Positions 26,521 to 34,471 of a stretch of 64,000 nt of DNA are shown piece by piece. Under the pieces are notes generated by a model, which saw nothing but the letters and a program-made list of their open reading frames with translations, ran no database searches and was not told the DNA's origin. How positions within the stretch are numbered: the stretch's first letter is position 1; every line of letters begins with the position of its first letter. The stretch spans positions 1,860,001 to 1,924,000 of the forward strand of contig CP102405.1 of the NCBI GenBank assembly GCA_024628785.1, in the 5' to 3' direction. The DNA is from Fusobacteria bacterium ZRK30 (lineage in GTDB: Bacteria > Fusobacteriota > Fusobacteriia > Fusobacteriales > Fusobacteriaceae). The translations under genes were made by a program, and so were the position numbers.

Positions 26521-27585
26521 TTAGAATGATAATCCATACATAAGCTCTATTAACGCAACGGCTGCAACTACTTGTACAACGCCAATGATTAATCCATATG
26601 TTAGAGCTTTAGGTCCTTGACTAAATAAAGTACTAAATTTAACTCTCATTCCGATTCCTGCAAGTGCTATTATCTCAAATTTAGAACTTATAGAATGGAA
26701 TATATTTGAAAGATCTCCATTGAATACTCCTAAAGTTTTTAGAGTTGTAAAAATGAAAAATCCAGTGATATACCAAGGTATGTTTAATTTTTTAAATCCT
26801 CTTTTTTTAGTTTCTTCTAAAGTAGTTTCATTTACTTCAACTTCAACTTCAATTTCTACTTCTTTCTCAATCTTAGCTAACTTACTATCTTTTGCAACTT
26901 TTTTACCTAAATAACTTACTAATACTACTATGAAGATAATTCTTATTATCTTAAAGATTGTAGCTAACTGTAATACTTCATTATTAACTAATTGACCTGC
27001 ACCAATAACTTGACCTACCGATTGAAGAATACCCCCTATAAGAGCAGAAGTCATAACTGTGTCTCCATGAAATATTACTCTAGAAGTAAAAGGAAGTAAA
27101 AACATTAATACCGTTCCAACTAAGTTTACTATTGTAATAGATATTCCAAGATCATTTTGTTCAGGTTTAACAACTGGAGAAACTGCTCCGATTGCCGATG
27201 ATCCACATACTGCGTTTCCACTACCCATTAGGTATGTAAATTTCTTCTTAAATTTCATCTTTTTTCCAATCCAGACAGAAGCTGCTACAGTTATCATCAT
27301 CTGAATGATAATAAAACTTACACCTTTAACTCCAACACTGAAAACACTATAGATATTTAATGTTCCTCCTAAAAGAACTATAGAATAAGATAATAGGTTT
27401 GATTCTGAAAAAACAGATCCAGCAGCAAATTTCTCACTTTTAACTAACGTGTTTCCAAGAATAATTCCAAGTATAATTGCAAAACTGGCTCCTCCTAATT
27501 TAGGAAATATACCACCTAAAACAGTTCCAATATATGCAATAATAGAACAAACAATAAATCCTGGTATAATTTTTTTAATATTCAT
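26521..27585 (-). CDS. YeiH family (UPF0324) membrane protein, putative sulfate exporter
   Basis: 354 residues, about 10 transmembrane helices, with the family pattern GGASFAIILGIILGN early and a GSGNAVCGSSAIGA loop near 125. A cytoplasmic loop around residues 230-262 is a run of Glu/Val repeats (EKEVEIEVEVEVNET) coded by near-perfect GAAGTT hexamers, unusual for the family. The export substrate in bacteria is debated. It is a single gene with AAAGGAG before its ATG. Confidence 0.85.
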   Translation of the reverse strand: MNIKKIIPGFIVCSIIAYIGTVLGGIFPKLGGASFAIILGIILGNTLVKSEKFAAGSVFSESNLLSYSIVLLGGTLNIYSVFSVGVKGVSFIIIQMMITVAASVWIGKKMKFKKKFTYLMGSGNAVCGSSAIGAVSPVVKPEQNDLGISITIVNLVGTVLMFLLPFTSRVIFHGDTVMTSALIGGILQSVGQVIGAGQLVNNEVLQLATIFKIIRIIFIVVLVSYLGKKVAKDSKLAKIEKEVEIEVEVEVNETTLEETKKRGFKKLNIPWYITGFFIFTTLKTLGVFNGDLSNIFHSISSKFEIIALAGIGMRVKFSTLFSQGPKALTYGLIIGVVQVVAAVALIELMYGLSF

Positions 27586-27667
27586 AATCTTTCACTCCTT
27601 TTATTAATATAGCTTTATTTTAAGCTGATTTTAACGATAAGTAAAATACTAATTATTGATCTTTACA

Positions 27668-27683
27668 ATAGGCTATAACCTAT
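27668..27683. promoter_or_regulatory. Near-palindrome upstream of yeiH
   Basis: ATAGGCTATAACCTAT is symmetrical except for one base pair, with T-N-A type spacing like LysR sites; yeiH relatives are often under LysR control. It lies about 83 bp upstream of the yeiH start. No LysR gene is seen here. Confidence 0.3.
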
Positions 27684-27759
27684 GATCAAAAAAAAATAAA
27701 CCTCATTAGGACTAAAAGTACAGATGCTTCGTAAGTTCTCATAGTGATTATTTGACTAA

Positions 27760-27912
27760 CAAAACCACAAAGGTTTCTGCTCCTATGAGACTAAAAAAGG
27801 AACTGTTTATTTTAAATCTGGAAGAGATTGGAAGAAGGCAGCCACCGGATCTACTGTCTACGGCTATATAATTTATAAAGATTATAAATTTGAAAAACCC
27901 TATACTTATTAA
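27760..27912 (+). pseudogene. 50-residue C-terminal gene fragment
   Basis: An open frame with protein-like composition, without a start codon, ending FKSGRDWKKAATGSTVYGY and then a KDYKFEKPYTY tail. The Tyr/Gly/Thr-rich strand pattern resembles the C-terminus of an SH3-like or secreted domain, but I recognise no family. It is probably the left-over 3' end of a lost gene in an IS-scarred region. Confidence 0.4.
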
Positions 27913-27965
27913 GTAGGGATAATTTATGAATTATTCTAAGAAAAATACAAATTGAGGTGATTATA

Positions 27966-28181
27966 ATGGAATATACAGCAAATTTAAGAGTGGACCTGAA
28001 AGAAATAAAAATAATCAGGACATTGATAGAGGTTGAGATAAATAGTAATAAATTGTTAAAACAATTATTAAAGAAAGTACAACTTGGAGAGATCAATATT
28101 TTAGAAGACTCATTAGAAATTTTGATAAAAAAAAAGGAAGTACTAACCTTTTTAGTTAATACTTCCTTTTTATTTCTTTAA
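27966..28181 (+). CDS. Small unknown ORF overlapping a terminator
   Basis: 71 codons after a good GAGGTG ribosome site. The product is a mostly helical, Lys/Leu/Ile-rich peptide with coiled-coil-like spacing. Against it, a strong terminator (28131-28171) lies inside the final 17 codons, so part of the protein would be coded by a hairpin. Either the true gene has decayed at its 3' end, or this is a small regulatory peptide gene. No family recognised. Confidence 0.35.
   Translation: MEYTANLRVDLKEIKIIRTLIEVEINSNKLLKQLLKKVQLGEINILEDSLEILIKKKEVLTFLVNTSFLFL
28131..28171 (+). terminator. Strong terminator inside the end of the 71-codon ORF
   Basis: AAAAAGGAAGTACTAAC pairs with GTTAATACTTCCTTTTT, a 17-bp stem with one mismatch and a 7-nt loop, T-rich on both strands. 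Confidence 0.75.
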
Positions 28182-28280
28182 TTATCATAAAAATGATTTT
28201 TGCAACATTTTATCCTGTTGTGTTGTATTTATTTATATTATTGAAGTTATTTTAAACTTTTGTAATACTTCAAAAGTAAT

Positions 28281-28586
28281 TTAATAATAGCCACTTTTTA
28301 CCCATCTTTTATTTTCATCATTAGCATCATAGAATGATAATAATTCTCTGTGAGCATTGATGTAGGCCTCTTTTTTAGAATCAGCTATACATAAAGAACT
28401 CACATAAGGTGCTGCTTGTTCACTACCCTGATAGTGATGAGAACATGAATGATGATATCTTCCATATTCATCTTTTTCAATTTTTACCCCTATTCTTTGA
28501 GTATCAATATATACAATAAATTCTTCAATAAATTTATAACTTTGTACAGTTTCTTTGTCACTAAATATTTCTAAAAATTCTTTCAT
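28281..28586 (-). CDS. Conserved-looking small protein, unknown
   Basis: 101 residues with no signal peptide or membrane segment. The central part is His/Ser/Cys-rich (YHHSCSHHYQGSEQAAPY), which could bind a metal, and the C-terminal half is helical and ends in WVKSGYY. A GGGGAAG ribosome site precedes the ATG. It lies alone between an IS3 remnant and the small ORF. I cannot assign a family. Confidence 0.6.
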   Translation of the reverse strand: MKEFLEIFSDKETVQSYKFIEEFIVYIDTQRIGVKIEKDEYGRYHHSCSHHYQGSEQAAPYVSSLCIADSKKEAYINAHRELLSFYDANDENKRWVKSGYY

Positions 28587-28814
28587 TACTTCCCCCTTAC
28601 CTTATTTTTTAATAAATCCATTTTTTTGCAATAATAAGAGTTTAGCTTAAGTTTTAGTTTATTCAAAATTTAGTTTTTTTTAATTTTTATAAGATGTAAT
28701 AAAAAAGAGTATCGGAACTTCTAGGAAATTTGAATTTAAGAAAGAGATATAATAACTATTTTAGAGCTTTCATTAATGAAGTCAGCAAAATCAAACTTAA
28801 AAGGACACTCCTAA

Positions 28815-29190
28815 TTAAACTGTAACCATGAAACTGAACACACATAAAAAAGTGTCTGTTTTATGGTTTTTTGATATAATTTTTTTAATAAGAATTTAAA
28901 GGGGGAAAATATGTCCAAAAAATTATTTTCTGATAAAGAAGTCAGCAAGTTAGCTAAGAACAAAAACATTCTCAAGATTTCTAATAAATCAATTACATAC
29001 AGCTTTGAATTTAAAAAAAAATTCCTAGAAAAGTTCTTTTAACAGATATTTCTTACTTAACTTACGGGAAAGGGAAAAGAGGTTACCTTTCAACAATAAA
29101 AGATGACTCCCGTGCAATACAGGAATCATCTTTTATCAATAGCCTAACTGTACCTTTTTTTAAAGTGTCCTTGACAAAGGGTACAGTTTA
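28815..29190 (+). mobile_element. Internally deleted IS3-family element with both ends
   Basis: About 375 bp. The left end starts TAAACTGTAACC and the right end, inverted, TAAACTGTACCC. Inside are three short pieces of an IS150-like transposase in the right order: the start of OrfA (28911-29042), a piece of the OrfB catalytic core (TDISYLTYGKGKRGYLST, about 29042-29098), and the OrfB end (KMTPVQYRNHLLSIA then stop, 29100-29147). With ends intact and the core missing it has the form of a MITE that a full copy elsewhere could move. Confidence 0.85.
28911..29042 (+). pseudogene. OrfA start of the deleted IS3 element
   Basis: 43 codons after GGGGGAAAAT: MSKKLFSDKEVSKLAKNK and on to SITYSFEFKKKFLEKFF, matching the usual beginning of IS150-like OrfA helix-turn-helix proteins (normally 150 residues or more). 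It ends where the internal deletion begins. Confidence 0.8.
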
Positions 29191-29227
29191 TTTTGTTTTC
29201 CTTAAAAAGACTAACTGTATTTAAATA

Positions 29228-29250
29228 AAAAACGGCACTCAATGAGCACC
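29228..29250 (-). terminator. Terminator of the 585-aa peptide-binding gene
   Basis: Minus strand CGGTGCTC-ATT-GAGTGCCG with two G-T pairs, then TTTTTTATTT, 9 nt past the stop. Confidence 0.75.
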
Positions 29251-29258
29251 GAATTAGT

Positions 29259-31016
29259 TTACTTAAATTTAGCCTTAACTATTGCTTCTGGCATCCTCCA
29301 TAAAGGACTAGTTTCAAAGTCCACTAGATCACTTGGATAAGCATCATAATAGATATTTGTATATAATGGTACTTGTGGTATTTCTGTATTCATAACTTTC
29401 ATATACTCTCTAAATGCTTTCTTATATCGGATCTTTCCTTCTTCACTTGATGGATCTGCATATCTCATTCTATCTAATAAATCATCTGATATAGGATATC
29501 TACTAGTATTACTTGTAACTCCTTGACCAAATGGTAAGATTCTATCTGCTTTACTTGCACTATAGTCTGTTTTAATTGCATATGAAGTACTTCCTGCGAA
29601 TAAATGATATCTTCTTTCACTTGCTGGAGCACTACTGTATAAATGCTTTGATAAGATAGACCAATCTATAGCTTCAATATTAATTAACATACCAAACTCT
29701 TCCTGAATCTTCTTAGTCAATGTAAGGTTTACTGGGTCTACCCAAAAAGGTGTCATTCCAAAAGTAAGCTCTAATGGCTTATTTCTCCATAAGTATTTAT
29801 CTCCTACCTTAGTTAAATGTACATAAGCTCCATCTGTTTTCTTAGCAGCCTGATCTAATAACCTTCTTGCTTCTTTTAAGTTAGCTTGTTCATCCCAGTT
29901 ACCATCTGCATCTACAATATCATAACTCTTAAGAGTCGCTTCAAATCTACTAGGTGTTCCTAGTTTTTCATCATCATCATACATCATCCACATGTTTCTA
30001 GAGTATGGTGCATTAGTTTCGATAGCATAATCACCTATAAGTATTTGTCTGAACTTAATTCTATCTAGCATATAAGAAAATGCTTCTCTTACTTCTAATA
30101 ATTGAACAGGACCAAAGTCTGTATGGAATGTAAGTTGTCCGCCACCATGTCTTAAATAAGTATTAGTAGCTAAATGTGGATCAGACTTAACAGTATTTAT
30201 GTCTTCTTCTGAAGTTACTCCAGAGATCACATCTATTTCTCCAGCTACTAACTGATTCATTTTTGTTTCTTCAGGAACATTCTGCATTATAATAGTTTTT
30301 ATACTTGGTTTATCACCTTCATAGTTTCCTATGTAATAAGGGTTGATAACAAGCTTAACATATTGTGAAGGAACATATTCAGAGATCATATAAGGACCGT
30401 TACCAACAGGTGTATTGATATTTGCTTTAACCCATTGTTGAGGTGTTATATTATCCTTTTTGGCTCCTGCTTCTATTATATCCTTACTAAGTGTATTATA
30501 CATAAAATATCCATCTATAATGTAAAGAACATCTTTAATATAGTAAGAAACAGAATTATTTTCTTCATCAAACTCTATCCTATCTACGAACTGACTAAGT
30601 GTGCTAGTTGCACCAGTTGCATTAAGTGCTTCATTATTCATAAAGAAATCATATGTGAACTTAACATCTTTTGCAGTGAGTGGTTGACCATTAGAGAACT
30701 TTAACCCTTCTTTGATCTTAAATGTCCAAATCTCTTCAATATCCTTTTCATTAGATTTAGATTTAACTAAGCTTTCAACCATTGGTGATAAAACTCTTTC
30801 ACCAGTTGGAGTAGCTGCATATAAACCTGACCCCCAAACTAATTTTCTAATATTGTTATCATCTACAGTATTTGTCCATCCTTCATAGAAATCTCCATTA
30901 AAGTTACCTGAAGCAACAACTAGAGATCTTTCTACAGGTTTCTTTTCTCCGCTACCTCCACACCCAATTAACCCTAAACTTGTCAGGACTAACAATATTA
31001 ACATTTTCACTCTCAT
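29259..31016 (-). CDS. Peptide ABC transporter substrate-binding lipoprotein, second copy type
   Basis: 585 residues with a lipobox ending LGLIGC (Cys19). Family-5 solute-binding fold: the KFSNGQPLTAKDVKFTYDF motif near residue 110-130 and VREAFSYMLDRIKFRQ later. Only distantly similar in sequence to the other OppA-like protein in this window. No permease or ATPase genes accompany it, so it must share a transporter encoded elsewhere. It has its own promoter (31051-31078) and terminator. GGGGGGAG precedes the ATG. Confidence 0.92.
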   Translation of the reverse strand: MRVKMLILLVLTSLGLIGCGGSGEKKPVERSLVVASGNFNGDFYEGWTNTVDDNNIRKLVWGSGLYAATPTGERVLSPMVESLVKSKSNEKDIEEIWTFKIKEGLKFSNGQPLTAKDVKFTYDFFMNNEALNATGATSTLSQFVDRIEFDEENNSVSYYIKDVLYIIDGYFMYNTLSKDIIEAGAKKDNITPQQWVKANINTPVGNGPYMISEYVPSQYVKLVINPYYIGNYEGDKPSIKTIIMQNVPEETKMNQLVAGEIDVISGVTSEEDINTVKSDPHLATNTYLRHGGGQLTFHTDFGPVQLLEVREAFSYMLDRIKFRQILIGDYAIETNAPYSRNMWMMYDDDEKLGTPSRFEATLKSYDIVDADGNWDEQANLKEARRLLDQAAKKTDGAYVHLTKVGDKYLWRNKPLELTFGMTPFWVDPVNLTLTKKIQEEFGMLINIEAIDWSILSKHLYSSAPASERRYHLFAGSTSYAIKTDYSASKADRILPFGQGVTSNTSRYPISDDLLDRMRYADPSSEEGKIRYKKAFREYMKVMNTEIPQVPLYTNIYYDAYPSDLVDFETSPLWRMPEAIVKAKFK

Positions 31017-31050
31017 TTTTCTCCCCCCTATTATATTTGATCTAGTATAG

Positions 31051-31078
31051 ATAATACTATATAATACTGGGAAATCAA
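31051..31078 (-). promoter_or_regulatory. Promoter of the 585-aa peptide-binding gene
   Basis: Minus-strand TTGATT at 31078-31073, 16-nt spacer, TATTAT at 31056-31051. Confidence 0.45.
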
Positions 31079-31254
31079 ATTAATAAAAAAATAAGTTTTA
31101 TATTGTAATTCTAAGATGTATTTAATAAAAAGGGGTTGAAATGTCCCTTGAGGCTTGTCTCAAAGAAGAGCTTTTTTCTTAACGTTGTAAATCTTCATTT
31201 TCAGGACTTTTCCCCTAATATTATAGTTTTAGACTCTAAAAACTAAAAACAATC

Positions 31255-31295
31255 AAAAAAGAGCAGATGAATGAATATAGCATCTACTCTTTTTT
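31255..31295 (-). terminator. Terminator after the GIY-YIG fragment
   Basis: AAAAAAGAGCAGATG pairs with CATCTACTCTTTTTT with one mismatch; T runs on both strands. It lies 13 nt past the fragment's stop codon on the minus strand. Confidence 0.75.
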
Positions 31296-31307
31296 TTCTC
31301 AAAGTTC

Positions 31308-31529
31308 TTAATTTATGAAATAAACTCTATTAATTCTCTTTTTAAAATTATCTCTACATCTTCCAATATATTTCAATTCATCATTTACACAGAAAAAATA
31401 AATACCTTTTTTATCTAAATATTTTGAACTTTTATTCAACCCAAATTTAGTGTATTTTAAATCACCATTTGAGTTAAAAAAAGAGTTAAAGAAAGTATCA
31501 TTATTAATTTTTTCATTTCCTATTTTAAT
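31308..31529 (-). pseudogene. GIY-YIG nuclease-like fragment, 5' part lost
   Basis: A 73-codon open frame without a start codon. It contains KKGIYFFCVNDELKYIGRC, which shows the GIY and YIG halves of a GIY-YIG domain at about the right distance, followed by FKKRINR as expected for the next helix with the conserved Arg. It then stops early. The upstream part (DTFFNSFFNSNGDLKYTKFG) may be the N-terminal extension seen in some stand-alone members. No catalytic Glu region remains, so it should be inactive. Confidence 0.65.
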
Positions 31530-31743
31530 TTATTTAAAATCTAAATCTTTTTGTTAGTTAATATTTATAACTATTTTTACACCCTATTATAGGTTATTGA
31601 ATTTATACCGTTAGTTATTTTATCATTTAACTTTTTCTTTTGGGGTGACAATTGTCGTTATAAATTAATTTTGAATATTTTTAATTTCAGAATATTAAAA
31701 AAAATAGGTGAATTGTTTTATCAACAACTCACCACAATGTATT

Positions 31744-32892
31744 TTAGATAATATTTCCTTTAAAAAAGTTATGAGAAACTATTGTAACTGCACCTATAGT
31801 ATTATTTTTATGATTTAATTTGGATTTACTCAAATTAAGGTTTTTAAAAATAATAGGGAGACAAATTTTAGAAAGATTTTTTGTTAATAATTGGAAAAAA
31901 AGTTTTTTATTTTTACTAATATCTCCACCTATTATAACGTTTGAGATGTTAAATGTGTTTAGAAGATTTCCTAAGACAATTGCTAAAGAAAAAGTGGCCT
32001 CTTCTAAAATATTCAAGGCAATTTCATTACCGTTATTAATTTCAGTTAAAAAAGTGTCAAAAGTAATGTTTTCATCATTTTGCCTGGAGTTTTCTTTATA
32101 TTTTTTTAATAAATATGGATTAGCAATAACAGTTTCAAGACATCCGTATTTCCCGCATTTACATAAAATATTGTTATTCTTTACATAAGAATGACCAATT
32201 TGCCCGGCTATAAAATTATCACCTAAAAAAAGTTCGTTATTTATACAAATACCAGTAGAAATTCCATTATCTATATTGATAAAAAGAATATTTTTTAATT
32301 CACGATTGAAAATATCTTTTTCGGCAAGAGTCATAGCTCTAACATCGTTTTCGATAAAAATAGGAACATTTATTTTATTCTTGAGCAAATTTTCAAGTGG
32401 AATATCTTTCCATTGATAAAATGATGAGTAATTAATTGTTTTAGTAACTGGATTAACTTGAGCTGGTAAAACAATTCCTAAGCCTATTATGGATTTGTCT
32501 TTTGAAAATTTAAGATAAATTTTATTTATCAAAGTTACTAGTGTATCAATATTTTTATCCTCTATTTCCAAAACTATTTCTTTAAAAATTTTACCATTCA
32601 AATCATTTAGAGTTGCAATAAGACTTCCTCTTTTTATTTTAATTCCTATTATAAATTTATATTCTGGATTTAATAAAAGGTAAACTCCTTTTCTACCAAG
32701 TTTATTAGAACTTACTATTTCACTTTCTAAAATTACTTTGCTATTAATGAGTTCTTTTACAATACTAGAAACACTTCCAGCAGAGATCCCTGTACATTTT
32801 TGTAATTCTACTCTAGTTAAGTTTTTTTTATAAAGCTGAGAGAGAATGAGCCCTCTATTTATTTTTTTGAGTGAATTTAATTTTAATTTCAT
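31744..32892 (-). CDS. ROK-family transcriptional repressor (NagC/XylR type)
   Basis: 382 residues. N-terminal winged helix (about 15-70; KKNLTRVELQKCTGISAGSV) followed by an actin-like ROK domain with IGIKIKRGS, GIGIVLP-like loops and the zinc motif CKCGKYGCLE. ROK regulators sense sugars or sugar phosphates. It is divergent from the PTS IIBC gene with a 180-bp gap that holds a perfect 20-bp palindrome, so it very likely represses that operon. The inducer would be the transported sugar or its phosphate. Confidence 0.92.
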   Translation of the reverse strand: MKLKLNSLKKINRGLILSQLYKKNLTRVELQKCTGISAGSVSSIVKELINSKVILESEIVSSNKLGRKGVYLLLNPEYKFIIGIKIKRGSLIATLNDLNGKIFKEIVLEIEDKNIDTLVTLINKIYLKFSKDKSIIGLGIVLPAQVNPVTKTINYSSFYQWKDIPLENLLKNKINVPIFIENDVRAMTLAEKDIFNRELKNILFINIDNGISTGICINNELFLGDNFIAGQIGHSYVKNNNILCKCGKYGCLETVIANPYLLKKYKENSRQNDENITFDTFLTEINNGNEIALNILEEATFSLAIVLGNLLNTFNISNVIIGGDISKNKKLFFQLLTKNLSKICLPIIFKNLNLSKSKLNHKNNTIGAVTIVSHNFFKGNII

Positions 32893-32986
32893 AATACCAC
32901 CTAATTTAAATATAGATTGAATAATAATAGATCTGTTGTTATAGAGTATAAACTATAAATTTAAATTTGACTAGTAATAAAAAAAA

Positions 32987-33015
32987 TTGACAAATCTAAA
33001 AAAATAAAATATATA
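32987..33015 (+). promoter_or_regulatory. Promoter of the PTS/PHP operon
   Basis: Perfect TTGACA at 32987-32992, 17-nt spacer, TATATA at 33010-33015. The palindrome at 33032-33051 lies about 17 nt downstream of it, where a bound repressor would block transcription. Confidence 0.65.
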
Positions 33016-33031
33016 TATAATAACATAATAA

Positions 33032-33051
33032 TTATTTCAAGGTTGAAATAA
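33032..33051. promoter_or_regulatory. Operator palindrome, probable ROK repressor site
   Basis: TTATTTCAA-GG-TTGAAATAA, a perfect 9-bp inverted repeat with a 2-bp centre, between the promoter and the ribosome site of the PTS gene. NagC-type ROK sites are AT-rich palindromes built around TTTC/GAAA, and this agrees. Binding by the adjacent ROK protein is inference. Confidence 0.7.
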
Positions 33052-33072
33052 AATTGAAAAGGGGGAAAGAAA

Positions 33073-34461
33073 ATGAGTAAAAATGTGTTTTCAAAGTTAC
33101 AACTTTTAGGGAAATCTCTTATGTTACCAATAGCGGTATTGCCAGTAGCCGCTATATTACTTAGGTTTGGATCAGCCGATTTATTAGATGTTCCATTTAT
33201 AAAAGCGGCAGGAGGTTCGATATTTTCAAACTTGAGTTTATTGTTTGCAATTGGAATAGCTTTTGGAATAGCTAAAGGTAATCATGGAGCAGCAGGTTTA
33301 GCAGGAGCAATAAGTTTCTTTATAATAGAGGCAGGATCTAAGTCAATAAATGATAGTATAAAAATGGGAGTACTTTCTGGAATAATAGCTGGAATAATAG
33401 CTGGAAATATATACAATAAATTTGAAAATACTAAACTTCCAGAATGGTTAGGTTTTTTTGGTGGTCGAAGATTTGTTCAAATCATGTCAGCTTTAGTAAG
33501 TATAATAGCTTCTGGAATACTAGGTTATGGTTTCCCATTAATTCAAAAAGGAATAGATACACTAGGAATGTGGATGATAAAATCAGGAGAAATAGGTTTA
33601 TTTATATATGGAGTTTTACAAAGATTATTAATTCCTTTAGGTTTACACCATGTGCTTAATTCTATAGTTAGATTTTTGTTTGGAGAATATACAAATTCAG
33701 CAGGAGAAGTCTTTATTGGCGATCAAGTAAGATTTTTTGCAGGGGATCCTACAGCGGGAATATATATGACTGGAGCATACGTTGTAATGATGTTTGGACT
33801 TCCAGGGGCAGCTCTTGCAATGTATAAATGTGCAAAAAAAGAGAATAAAAAAATTATATTAGGAGTATTAATAAGCGTTACTTTAACTACATTTTTTACA
33901 GGTATAACAGAACCTATTGAATTTTTGTTTATGTTTTCTGCACCATTATTATTTATATTACACGCTGTATATATGGGATTGGCTTATGTGATTACAAATT
34001 CTTTAGGTATACTTCATGGATTTGGATTTTCTGCTGGATTTATAGACTACATATTAAATTTTGGATTAGCGACAAAGCCACTTTTATTGCTCCCTGTAGG
34101 CTTAGGATTTTTCCTGTTATATTATGTTTCTTTTACTTATATTATAAAAAAGTTTAATTATCAAACGTTGGGAAGAGAAGAGGTTACATTAAAAAAATCT
34201 GAAAAATTAATATCGGTAGATGAGGAAATAGATAATTTTATCTTAGCTTTAGGTGGGATAGAAAATTTTATAACTGTAGATTCTTGTATAACACGATTGA
34301 GATTAGATATGGTAAATAGAAATATTATAAATCTTGAATTACTAAAAAAATTAGGGTCTAAAGGAGTTATAAAACCTGGGCAAATGAGTGTTCAAGTAAT
34401 TTTGGGTGCAAAAGCTGAAAGAGTAGCTAATAAAATTAAAGAAAGAATAAATAAAATATAG
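33073..34461 (+). CDS. PTS EIICB permease, glucose/maltose/GlcNAc superfamily
   Basis: 462 residues: EIIC (about 1-360, 8-10 membrane helices; KLQLLGKSLMLPIAVLPVAA start and GITEPIEFLF near 275) fused to EIIB (about 385-462) with the phosphorylated Cys405 in DSCITRLRLD. There is no EIIA domain, so it must borrow a soluble IIA(Glc). It imports a hexose or hexosamine-type sugar and phosphorylates it at the inner membrane. Sequence alone does not give the sugar. First gene of the operon; GGGGGAAAG precedes the ATG. Confidence 0.93.
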   Translation: MSKNVFSKLQLLGKSLMLPIAVLPVAAILLRFGSADLLDVPFIKAAGGSIFSNLSLLFAIGIAFGIAKGNHGAAGLAGAISFFIIEAGSKSINDSIKMGVLSGIIAGIIAGNIYNKFENTKLPEWLGFFGGRRFVQIMSALVSIIASGILGYGFPLIQKGIDTLGMWMIKSGEIGLFIYGVLQRLLIPLGLHHVLNSIVRFLFGEYTNSAGEVFIGDQVRFFAGDPTAGIYMTGAYVVMMFGLPGAALAMYKCAKKENKKIILGVLISVTLTTFFTGITEPIEFLFMFSAPLLFILHAVYMGLAYVITNSLGILHGFGFSAGFIDYILNFGLATKPLLLLPVGLGFFLLYYVSFTYIIKKFNYQTLGREEVTLKKSEKLISVDEEIDNFILALGGIENFITVDSCITRLRLDMVNRNIINLELLKKLGSKGVIKPGQMSVQVILGAKAERVANKIKERINKI

Positions 34462-34471
34462 GAGTGAGAAG

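Noticed and set aside
28720-28815. Possible gene fragment LNLRKRYNNYFRAFINE before the IS3 derivative
   Set aside because: Too short, no start codon, and other frames look equally protein-like at this base composition.
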